A stretch of DNA of 5,804 nt from Treponema sp. (GTDB lineage Bacteria; Spirochaetota; Spirochaetia; Treponematales; Treponemataceae): the NCBI GenBank assembly GCA_022510885.1, contig JAFLSP010000117.1, positions 1 through 5,804 on the forward strand, written 5' to 3'. Under the pieces are notes generated by a model, which saw only the letters and a program-made list of their open reading frames with translations, did not search any database and was not told where the DNA came from. Below are positions 1 to 5,804 of the stretch, piece by piece; within the stretch, counting starts at the first letter, position 1, and each line of letters starts with the position of its first letter. Position numbers and translations under genes: made by a program.

Positions 1-7
1 TCGCCGC

Positions 8-3000
8 TCAGAGCGAGAATTTCCATGACAGCGTTATGGACGTAGACGGAACCCACAGATTGTTCCGAATGGCCTCGATGCTCGGCGCAATGCCCCAGCG
101 GATATTGACAAACGGGGACGACAGCTCAAAACTGAATTCCGGCTGGAACACCAGGTTTCCCACCGAGCCGATTTCCCCCGATTTCGTCTCATCATACGTC
201 CAGTGCATGAGCGCGTCCGCGTACAGGGAACTGCCGAAGTACTTTCCTATATAAACAGTCGAGTTGTCGAAATAGTTACTGAACCGCGCGCTGCGGTCGG
301 CATAGTTGCGGTCCGTATTTATCTTGACCACGTTCTGCAAGAAGTTCGTCCGCACGGAGAATATGTCGAGACGGAGCGTGTTGCGCACCGCGCTCTCAAG
401 GCGGCTGATGATGACGGACTGCAACAGCATATCGCCCGCCGCGCCGCCGAGCTGCCCCGCGCTCTCCACGTCGGCGGTGATGACCTGCCCGAGCAGCGAC
501 ATGATTTCCGCCTCCGACTTTGCCGGCGACGCGCTGAACTGCGGCGAGAACGAACTCACCGGCTGATTCATGGCGGACAGCGTGATGGTGACGTGGTTGC
601 CGTTCGTGTCACGCTCGCGCGTCTCCGCGCGGACGGTGATGCGCGGGTCAATCATATCCTGCGACTCGTTAAAGACGATTCTGCCCTCTTTCATGTAGAA
701 GTTGCGGTTGAGCCACTCAATCTGCCCGCCGCGCAGCGCGACATCGCCTTTGAGCGAAAAGTCGCCGCCCGCGCCGTCAAACATGAGCGTGACCTGCGTA
801 TTCGGCGTGATGAGACTGCGCAAGAGCGGCTTGAACAGTATCTGCACGCGCGTCCCGACGCGGATGTCGATGTCCGCGCTGACCACAAGGGACGACTTCT
901 TTGCCTCCTTTTTCTCCGTGTCCGCGTCGTCGTCGCGCCTGGACAGGAGCAGCGAGAAGATGTTCCAGTCGGCAAGCGAATCCTGCAAGGACGAGAGCAC
1001 CACCTCAATGTCGGCTTCGGTCGGCTCGATGGTACCGCTAATCGCCAGGTCAGAGCCTTCAAGCGCGATGTTCAGCCCGTTCAGCCCGACCGCGCCTTTG
1101 TAGCGGATGAGCGGCAGGCTCATGTCAACCGGCACGTAGTTGCGCGCGGGGGTGTTCAGGTTCACGTCAACCAACCCGACTCCCCAGCGGCTGAATTCAA
1201 CACGCGCGTCCATGTTCACCGCGCCTTTTTTCGTGGTGAGCTTGGTCTGCGGCACGGTGAGCACGCTCTGCGCAATCGAGGCAGTAAGGCGGCTGGTGCT
1301 GAACACCGCAGTCGAGACCGTCGGTATCGTGAACGCCGGGTTCGTTACGGAAAGCGTGCCGGCAAATTCGGGGTCGGCGGGCATACCGCTGATGGAAAGC
1401 GAGCCGGTCAAATCGCCCTGCGAAATGCGGAGGAACGGCAGCGAAAAGGTGGAGGCCAGGGTCGCGAGGTTGCTGCGCAGATTCGTGACTTCAATGCTCA
1501 TAAAATCCTTGGCAACCTGTCCCGCAAGCTCAAGCTGCACGGGCATATCAGAGCCGAGCCGAGCCGTCACGATGCCGCCGTCAAACAAGGTCGCCGTAAG
1601 CCCGTCGCCGCCGTTCGACCGCATCTCGAATTTGCCGGGCTGCCGCATAAGCGAGAGGTCAAACGCAAGCGGCACGGGAAACAGCCCGCCCGCTTCGGCG
1701 TTCGCTTTCACCGAGACCGCATAATACTGCGGCACGCGCCATTTCTCCACGGGAGGCACGCCCGTGACGGAGACCGTCACCGGGAGCGAGAACGGCTCGT
1801 TCATCACGGTGCCCGAAAACGGAATCGTCGCCGTGCCCGAGAAATCCGCGGGATTGAAGCGCACGCTTGCCCCGCTTATCTTAAGCTGCGCCCAGTCCAG
1901 GGTCAAATCATCCAGGAAAATGCCGCTGTCGTCCAAGACGACGTTTGCTTTCGCCACGAGCGACGCGCCGTTCATGCCCGCGCTCACGTTGCGCAGGTTC
2001 AGCGAGATGAGCGGCGCGCTCATCGTGCCGCTTGCCGTAGCCGATGCGGAGAGCGTGTTGTCCGTGTTCTGGTCGGCGAGGAACCGCGCGAGCGGCAGCT
2101 GCTCCACGTCCACCTGCGCGTTAAAATAAAAATCGTTCCGCAAGGCGGCAGATGAGAACGCGCGCCTGCCAGGATTGGTCACGTCGGCGGTCAGAGAAAG
2201 TCGCTCCTGGGTGGACGCGCTCGCGGCGTTCAGGTCGATGTGGACGGAATCGAAAATGCGCCCGTTCATGTTCCACAGGATGTTCCCCGCGCCGTGCAGG
2301 ACAGATATGGCGTCCGAATACGTGATGTCGCGCATGATAAAGCCGTGGCGGTTCACTACCCCGGCGAACGCGATGTGCGGGTTCGTGAGGAAGATGCCCG
2401 AGCCGTCCTCTGCCTCGAACTGCACCACGTCCACGGAAAAATCGCCGTCGCCCGTCCACCTGAACGTGGCGTTCGCGGACATCGTGCCGATGATTTTGCC
2501 GAGCGAGACGGGAAACGACGTAAAGCGCACCGCGCCCATCCGGTCGTCGCCAAACGCGACCATCGCATCAAAGTCGTAATCCCCCCTGACGGAAAGCCAG
2601 CCCGAATCGTAACTGCCGTTGAAGCGGTACGGCACGGCGTTCACCACAAAGTCGCCAAAGAACGTGACGTTATCAAACCCGCCCGAAAAATCCGCCGTCA
2701 TTGCCGCGCGCACGCTATTGCCGCCGAGCTGCATGTCAAACTGCGTCAGCTGCACCGTCTGGTTCGAGCCGTTCACGCCGAACAGCACCATCTCGCGGTC
2801 TTTGGTCGTGTTCGCCACGAGGCACAGCGGCGCGTTGAAGGTGAAGTCGCGGAAATCCGACCACACGTAGATGTCGAACGGGTCTGCCATGATGTACGGC
2901 GCGAGCGCGGGAGCGGCCCTTTCAAGCCGCTCCGCCGTATGCCTATTGACGAAAAACGCGCCGGTCAATGCGGCGCTGTCCAAGAACACATTGTGAATCG

Positions 3001-4474
3001 AAACCTGAGCCTGCACGGAGGGCTGCTGCTCAAACACGCAACTGCCCGAGACGGAGACCTGCCCCGCCTCCCCGTAATCGACGTGCGCATAGTCGCTGAA
3101 CGAGGCCGTAAAGTCTACCGACCGCCCGCGCGGTATGACCGTCGCGTCCAAAGCGGAAAGGCTGCGCTCGCCCATGAGCACCTGCGGCGAGAAGAGCATG
3201 AAGCCCTCGGCAAGCGGCTCGACGTACACCTCGGCGGAAAGCACGTTCCCGTTGGGCAGCACGAAATAGTCGCACGAGAACATCCCCGACGGCTGCAGGC
3301 GCTTGATGTCGAGGTCGCCGACAAACTGCGCCTGCGCCACGCCGCCCGTCGCGGAAAGCGTGCCGAACCGCACGCGCTCCCTGGTGCCCGTCGCCTCCGC
3401 GCGCAGGCGGAGGTCCCCGCCGAGCACGGAGGGAGGCACCTCCGCAACCACATCGGCCCTGTAGGCAATCGCGCGGTCCGCATACGAGAACGAAGCCGAC
3501 CCGGAAAGCAGCGTGCCGTCGAGCATCGTGATGAAACGAGGCGCGCGCCGAATCCGTGCCAGCTGGTACGGGTCAAACTGCTCGAAGGTCCCCGAAATCT
3601 CGAACGACTTGCTCCTAAAATCCTGCCGCGCGACCGCCTCATAAGGCAGCCCCGAGCGCATCGTGCGCATCTGCAACGCCAGGTCGTCGTAGCTGACGAG
3701 CACGTCCATCTGCGACACCGTAACGTCCGCACCGCTCATGCCCGAAAGTCGCACCGTCGCCGTGCTGCCGTCGATGTCGGGCAGAATCGTGCCGTTGACG
3801 TCGAAATTTGCCGCCATCACAACGGGCTTGCCGTCCACCGTAAGGTGCGGCGTAGAGTACCGCACCCTGCCGCTCCCGCGCGCCGTCACGCCATTCTCGT
3901 TAAGACCAGTGCGCAACGCGATGCTCCTGAGCGTGGCGAACACGTCATTGTGCGCGTCGGAATAGTGGAACGACAGGTTCTTCACCTGCACCGCAAGTGA
4001 TAGGTCGATGTTAAACATACGCAGGTCAAACCGCCACAACGTCCGCTCCTCCTCGTCCTTCCTGAACATGCCGACAAAGCGCATGAACGTCTCGCGGTTG
4101 CTGAGCATATCGTACTCCACCGTCACGCCGTCCACCGTCACCGAGCGGATTGCGAAAGCGGGGTTTGCCGAAAACAAGTCCCAAAAGCGGTAGCCGACCG
4201 TCACGCGGTCGATTTTCGCCATCTTTTTGCCCGTCGCCCTGTCCGAGACCACTATACCTTTTATGCTGATTGCTGATAGAATGGACGGAGAGAGCGACTG
4301 GTACGAGAACGCAAAGCCCGTCAGGGTTTCCGCCCGCTCGACCAGCTGCCTTTCCAGCGAAGACAGCGCGTTCCGCGCGCGGACATACACCGGCCGTATG
4401 ACTGCGACCGCCGCAAACAGCATGAGGATGAAAACGACACTGCCTACGTGTATGTTCCGCCGGGGGAATTTCAT
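8..4474 (-). CDS. tamB: TamB/AsmA-like translocation and assembly module protein (DUF490 C-terminus)
   Basis: This gene encodes a 1488-residue protein expected to be anchored in the inner membrane and to span the periplasm as a long beta-rich groove. The TamB family works with TamA or BamA in outer-membrane protein insertion and in phospholipid transport to the outer membrane. Seen here: a basic N-terminus (MKFPRR), one hydrophobic anchor at about residues 10-26, an AsmA-like start around residues 51-76 (LTGFAFSYQSLSPSIL), then over 1000 residues of repetitive beta-strand sequence. The family C-terminal signature follows: NRNFYMKEGRIVF (1256-1268), DPRITVRAET, and SEAEIMSLLGQ (about 1320-1330). 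The protein ends in an alternating aromatic strand, ITLSWKFSL. A charged insert lies at 1179-1193. Only three Cys were noticed (401, 479, 551). I chose the ATG at 4474 because AAGGAAG lies 8 nt upstream and the anchor follows at once; the frame stays open to 4705, but that extension overlaps tmk and lacks an export signal. The stop (TGA, 8-10) is in the window, so the gene is complete. In spirochaetes bamA usually follows. Family call is firm; substrate is unknown. Confidence 0.93.
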   Translation of the reverse strand: MKFPRRNIHVGSVVFILMLFAAVAVIRPVYVRARNALSSLERQLVERAETLTGFAFSYQSLSPSILSAISIKGIVVSDRATGKKMAKIDRVTVGYRFWDLFSANPAFAIRSVTVDGVTVEYDMLSNRETFMRFVGMFRKDEEERTLWRFDLRMFNIDLSLAVQVKNLSFHYSDAHNDVFATLRSIALRTGLNENGVTARGSGRVRYSTPHLTVDGKPVVMAANFDVNGTILPDIDGSTATVRLSGMSGADVTVSQMDVLVSYDDLALQMRTMRSGLPYEAVARQDFRSKSFEISGTFEQFDPYQLARIRRAPRFITMLDGTLLSGSASFSYADRAIAYRADVVAEVPPSVLGGDLRLRAEATGTRERVRFGTLSATGGVAQAQFVGDLDIKRLQPSGMFSCDYFVLPNGNVLSAEVYVEPLAEGFMLFSPQVLMGERSLSALDATVIPRGRSVDFTASFSDYAHVDYGEAGQVSVSGSCVFEQQPSVQAQVSIHNVFLDSAALTGAFFVNRHTAERLERAAPALAPYIMADPFDIYVWSDFRDFTFNAPLCLVANTTKDREMVLFGVNGSNQTVQLTQFDMQLGGNSVRAAMTADFSGGFDNVTFFGDFVVNAVPYRFNGSYDSGWLSVRGDYDFDAMVAFGDDRMGAVRFTSFPVSLGKIIGTMSANATFRWTGDGDFSVDVVQFEAEDGSGIFLTNPHIAFAGVVNRHGFIMRDITYSDAISVLHGAGNILWNMNGRIFDSVHIDLNAASASTQERLSLTADVTNPGRRAFSSAALRNDFYFNAQVDVEQLPLARFLADQNTDNTLSASATASGTMSAPLISLNLRNVSAGMNGASLVAKANVVLDDSGIFLDDLTLDWAQLKISGASVRFNPADFSGTATIPFSGTVMNEPFSLPVTVSVTGVPPVEKWRVPQYYAVSVKANAEAGGLFPVPLAFDLSLMRQPGKFEMRSNGGDGLTATLFDGGIVTARLGSDMPVQLELAGQVAKDFMSIEVTNLRSNLATLASTFSLPFLRISQGDLTGSLSISGMPADPEFAGTLSVTNPAFTIPTVSTAVFSTSRLTASIAQSVLTVPQTKLTTKKGAVNMDARVEFSRWGVGLVDVNLNTPARNYVPVDMSLPLIRYKGAVGLNGLNIALEGSDLAISGTIEPTEADIEVVLSSLQDSLADWNIFSLLLSRRDDDADTEKKEAKKSSLVVSADIDIRVGTRVQILFKPLLRSLITPNTQVTLMFDGAGGDFSLKGDVALRGGQIEWLNRNFYMKEGRIVFNESQDMIDPRITVRAETRERDTNGNHVTITLSAMNQPVSSFSPQFSASPAKSEAEIMSLLGQVITADVESAGQLGGAAGDMLLQSVIISRLESAVRNTLRLDIFSVRTNFLQNVVKINTDRNYADRSARFSNYFDNSTVYIGKYFGSSLYADALMHWTYDETKSGEIGSVGNLVFQPEFSFELSSPFVNIRWGIAPSIEAIRNNLWVPSTSITLSWKFSL

Positions 4475-4497
4475 AGTAAAATCTTCCTTGGTATTAT
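4470..4497 (+). promoter_or_regulatory. Candidate promoter for tmk and the downstream exported-protein gene
   Basis: The plus strand has TTCATA at 4470-4475 (four of six matches to TTGACA) and TATTAT at 4492-4497 (five of six matches to TATAAT), separated by 16 bp. Transcription would start near 4504 and give a leader of under 20 nt before the ATG at 4521. The -35 half overlaps the start codon of the divergent tamB gene, and the -10 overlaps the candidate -10 of tamB. The match is modest, and a short A/T-rich gap in a GC-rich genome will often contain such hexamers. Confidence 0.35.
4483..4489 (-). promoter_or_regulatory. Ribosome binding site of tamB
   Basis: On the minus strand AAGGAAG lies 8 nt before the ATG at 4474. 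It is a good Shine-Dalgarno match and the main reason for preferring this start over in-frame starts further upstream, which would run into tmk. Confidence 0.75.
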
Positions 4498-4498
4498 C
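4493..4498 (-). promoter_or_regulatory. Candidate -10 element for tamB
   Basis: The minus strand reads GATAAT here, five of six matches to TATAAT, in the only non-coding gap upstream of tamB. No convincing -35 box is found: the hexamers at 16-18 bp spacing match the consensus at three positions at most and fall at the start of tmk. A transcript from it would start only about 12-15 nt before the tamB start codon, barely leaving room for the AAGGAAG site. The call is an inference from sequence match and position only; tamB could also be transcribed from a promoter inside tmk. Confidence 0.3.
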
Positions 4499-4509
4499 GG
4501 CAGAAAAAC

Positions 4510-4514
4510 AGGTG
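4510..4514 (+). promoter_or_regulatory. Ribosome binding site of tmk
   Basis: AGGTG lies 6 nt before the ATG at 4521. It is a moderate Shine-Dalgarno match at normal spacing. It supports this start, which places the P-loop at residues 10-20 as is usual for the family, over upstream in-frame starts that would overlap the coding region of tamB. Confidence 0.6.
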
Positions 4515-4520
4515 CATTGC

Positions 4521-5147
4521 ATGGTATTAGAGAATTTCGTCGCCTTTGAGGGCATAGACGGAGCGGGCACGACGACCCAGATTGACCTGCTCAAAGCGCG
4601 TCCCGACGCGGGGCGATTTTTCCTCACCGCGGAGCCGACCGACGGCCCGACCGGCAGGTTCCTGCGCGCCATGCTCGGGGGCGACCTCACGCTCGACCCG
4701 CGCACCGCCGCCTACCTGTTCGCCGCCGACCGCGCCGAGCATCTGTGGGGAGCAGACGGCATCGCCGCGCGGTGCGCGCGCGGGAACATCGCCGTGAGCG
4801 ACCGCTACCTCTTCTCCAGCCTCGCCTACCAGAGCGTCACCTGCGGCGACGAGCTTCCGCGCGCGCTCAACGCCCCCTTCCCCCTGCCGGAGCTGCTCTT
4901 CTTCTTCGCCATCGACCCAAGGACCGCGCTTGAGCGGGTGCACGGGCGCGGCAAGACCGAACTGTACGAAACCCTCGACTTCCAGACCGCCACCGCCGCG
5001 CGCTACGAGCGCGTCATCGCCGAGTACGAGGGCACGGCACAGGGCGAAGGCATGAAGGTCGTCCGCATCGACGCGGCGCAGAGCAAGGAACACGTCGCAA
5101 AAATCATCTCGCGCGAACTGGCAAACCTGCCGATACTCAAAACGTGA
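4521..5147 (+). CDS. tmk: Thymidylate kinase (dTMP kinase) with a deviant P-loop
   Basis: This gene encodes a 208-residue cytoplasmic enzyme, the usual length for bacterial Tmk, which phosphorylates dTMP to dTDP with ATP in dTTP synthesis. Motifs in order: P-loop FEGIDGAGTTTQ (9-20); AEPTDGPTGR (37-46), the counterpart of the family's REP-x-G motif; LFAADRAEH (66-74), contributing to dTMP binding; DRYLFSSLAYQ (94-104), the family DRY motif; LPELLFFFAIDP (122-133), the core strand; and the LID region GRGKTELYE (142-150). The P-loop is odd: residue 17, Lys in the Walker A consensus GxxxxGK[ST], is Thr (codon ACG, 4569-4571; Lys AAG is one base away). REP is also AEP (Ala37 for Arg). The rest looks intact and the frame is uninterrupted, so I do not call a pseudogene. 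The start at 4521 is set by AGGTG 6 nt upstream and by the P-loop position. The stop overlaps the next gene by 4 bp. The family assignment is firm; catalytic competence is inferred. Confidence 0.93.
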   Translation: MVLENFVAFEGIDGAGTTTQIDLLKARPDAGRFFLTAEPTDGPTGRFLRAMLGGDLTLDPRTAAYLFAADRAEHLWGADGIAARCARGNIAVSDRYLFSSLAYQSVTCGDELPRALNAPFPLPELLFFFAIDPRTALERVHGRGKTELYETLDFQTATAARYERVIAEYEGTAQGEGMKVVRIDAAQSKEHVAKIISRELANLPILKT

Positions 5148-5758
5148 AACTATGGGTCTCCGTCTGTGCCGCCGTTCTTCTCGCCGCTGCCGCCGTTCCT
5201 CCCGCCTCCGCATACGTGGCGAAATACAAGGAGGACTTCTACCGGCTGTTCCACGTGCATTACCAGCAGTACCCCGACGACGTGATGGAGAACATCTACT
5301 GGCTTGAGAAGGCCGTCGCCGCCGACTTCGCCAACCCCCTGTACGCGGGCGCGAACATCAGCGACGAGCGCGACTGGGAAAAGTACCGCTACCTGTTCAT
5401 GATGCACGTCAACCTCAAAATCATCGAGCAGTACATGCGGCTCGGACGCATCTACGACCACGCCGTCGCCCATTTTTACGACGCGCCCTGGAAAGACATC
5501 TACCTGGAGCAGCTGCAGAAGACGAAATCCTGCTACGAGACCGGGCTGTACTACTGGCGCGAGGCGAAACTGTGGGCGGAAAAGGCGAATTCGCGCAAAT
5601 TCACCTTCCTGTGGCTCACCGACATCCAGAACTGGGAGGACGAGCGCGAGCGCATCGGCACGGGCAAGCTCGACTACGAAAAAATCCTCACGCGCGAGCT
5701 GACCCGCGTGCAGGGCGTGATTGACGCATTCGCCGCAATGGAGAGCCGGGAATACTAA
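5144..5758 (+). CDS. Exported aromatic-rich helical protein of unknown function
   Basis: I do not recognise this 204-residue protein. It begins with a signal peptide: MK, a hydrophobic core over about residues 3-18, and a likely signal peptidase I site after ASA (residues 21-23). The mature part is therefore about 181 residues and probably periplasmic. Cys8 is too close to the N-terminus to be a lipobox. The mature protein looks almost wholly alpha-helical and is unusually aromatic: 18 Tyr, 7 Trp and 8 Phe, about 18% of residues. Segments such as NIYWLEKAVAADFANPLYA (50-68), YLFMMHVNLKIIEQYMRLG (83-101) and YYWREAKLWAEKA (136-148) have the spacing of TPR-like helix pairs, but I cannot name a domain. 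There is one mature Cys (130). The start is GTG at 5144, overlapping the tmk stop (GTGA), with no clear ribosome binding site, so translation is probably coupled to tmk. The ATG at 5152 is out of frame. The gene is very likely real; its function is open. Confidence 0.85.
   Translation: MKLWVSVCAAVLLAAAAVPPASAYVAKYKEDFYRLFHVHYQQYPDDVMENIYWLEKAVAADFANPLYAGANISDERDWEKYRYLFMMHVNLKIIEQYMRLGRIYDHAVAHFYDAPWKDIYLEQLQKTKSCYETGLYYWREAKLWAEKANSRKFTFLWLTDIQNWEDERERIGTGKLDYEKILTRELTRVQGVIDAFAAMESREY
5168..5209 (+). repeat. Imperfect 21-bp tandem duplication in the signal-peptide coding region
   Basis: Two adjacent 21-bp units, 5168-5188 and 5189-5209, match at 17 of 21 positions. An 11-bp core (TGCCGCCGTTC) is identical at 5167-5177 and 5188-5198. 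The unit is seven codons, so the frame is kept. The copies encode AAVLLAA and AAVPPAS, that is, the hydrophobic core and the region before the cleavage site. This may be an old in-frame duplication, or simply GCC-rich codon use for alanine. Confidence 0.5.
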
Positions 5759-5804
5759 AGCCCGTCTTTCAGGGCGAGGACTTCTGCGAGAGGCAGCCCC
5801 GTGC
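5755..5804 (-). CDS. Possible 3' end of a convergent gene (partial)
   Basis: On the minus strand a frame enters from the right edge and reads TGLPLAEVLALKDGL before a TAG at 5755-5757. The 15 visible residues look like an ordinary protein C-terminus, with amphipathic helical character. The stop overlaps the TAA of the exported-protein gene (5756-5758), a plausible compact convergent arrangement. The fragment is too short to identify a family, and a chance open frame of this length in GC-rich DNA is common. The other reading of these 46 bases is non-coding spacer. Confidence 0.35.
   Translation of the reverse strand, partial: TGLPLAEVLALKDGL

Noticed and set aside
203..2155. Very long plus-strand open frame (650 codons) antisense to tamB
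   Set aside because: Its translation is Arg/His-rich with no domain or coherent hydrophobic pattern. It lies wholly within a well-supported TamB gene and arises from GC-rich codon use.
2240..4000. Second long plus-strand open frame (586 codons) antisense to tamB
   Set aside because: It has the same Arg/His/Val-rich shadow composition, no motif and no credible start context. The opposite strand carries clear TamB sequence.
4227..4520. In-frame upstream extension of tmk (98 extra residues)
   Set aside because: It overlaps the tamB anchor region. The ATG at 4521 has a ribosome binding site and gives the normal family length and P-loop position.
4569..4571. Calling tmk a pseudogene because of the missing P-loop Lys
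   Set aside because: The frame is full length, the other kinase motifs are intact, and the gene is expected to be essential. No other tmk is visible in the window to replace it.
4475..4705. In-frame upstream extension of tamB (77 extra residues)
   Set aside because: It is antisense to the tmk P-loop region, lacks an export signal, and would bury the membrane anchor. AAGGAAG marks the start at 4474.
5165..5167. Cys8 of the exported protein as a lipoprotein lipobox
   Set aside because: It is only eight residues from the start, before the hydrophobic core. A signal peptidase I site at ASA fits better.
4527..5213. Minus-strand open frame across tmk
   Set aside because: It is antisense to all the Tmk motifs, with a low-complexity Arg/Glu-rich N-terminus. 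The plus-strand gene explains the sequence.
5760..5775. GCCC-N8-GGGC inverted repeat as a bidirectional terminator
   Set aside because: The stem is only four base pairs with no T-tract on either strand.

Overview
The window looks like chromosomal DNA from a spirochaete, most likely a Treponema-like species of fairly high GC content. This is an inference from two things: the gene set, and the pairing of a thymidylate kinase gene (tmk) with a divergent or neighbouring tamB gene. Borrelia carries tmk, tamB and bamA side by side (BB0793-BB0795), and Treponema pallidum has tamB (TP0325) directly before bamA (TP0326). The base composition is far too GC-rich for Borrelia itself. No mobile element, CRISPR array, tRNA or rRNA is visible.

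Layout: about 77% of the window (8-4474, minus strand) is one very large gene for a 1488-residue TamB/AsmA-like inner-membrane-anchored protein. It is predicted to span the periplasm and to work with BamA-family proteins in outer-membrane assembly or lipid transport. Its stop lies 7 bases inside the left edge, so the bamA gene expected next is outside the window. A 46-bp AT-richer gap (4475-4520) separates tamB from a rightward gene pair. The gap carries a ribosome binding site for each direction and candidate -10 elements that overlap each other. The rightward pair is tmk (4521-5147) and a gene for a small, aromatic-rich, helical exported protein of unknown function (5144-5758). These two overlap by 4 bp (GTGA), which suggests translational coupling. 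At the right edge a minus-strand reading frame ends at 5755, its stop overlapping the stop of the exported-protein gene. It is probably the 3' end of a convergent gene.

How it fits together: tmk makes dTDP for DNA synthesis, while tamB and probably the exported protein act in the cell envelope. The functional link between the two directions is not obvious. A shared divergent control region and conserved neighbourhood are the only visible links. The most striking oddity is that the thymidylate kinase P-loop has Thr where the nearly invariant Walker A Lys should be (GIDGAGTTTQ), while every other kinase motif looks intact. I see no new multi-gene defence or mobile system here; the interest lies in this deviant kinase, the uncharacterised exported partner and the compact divergent regulatory gap.
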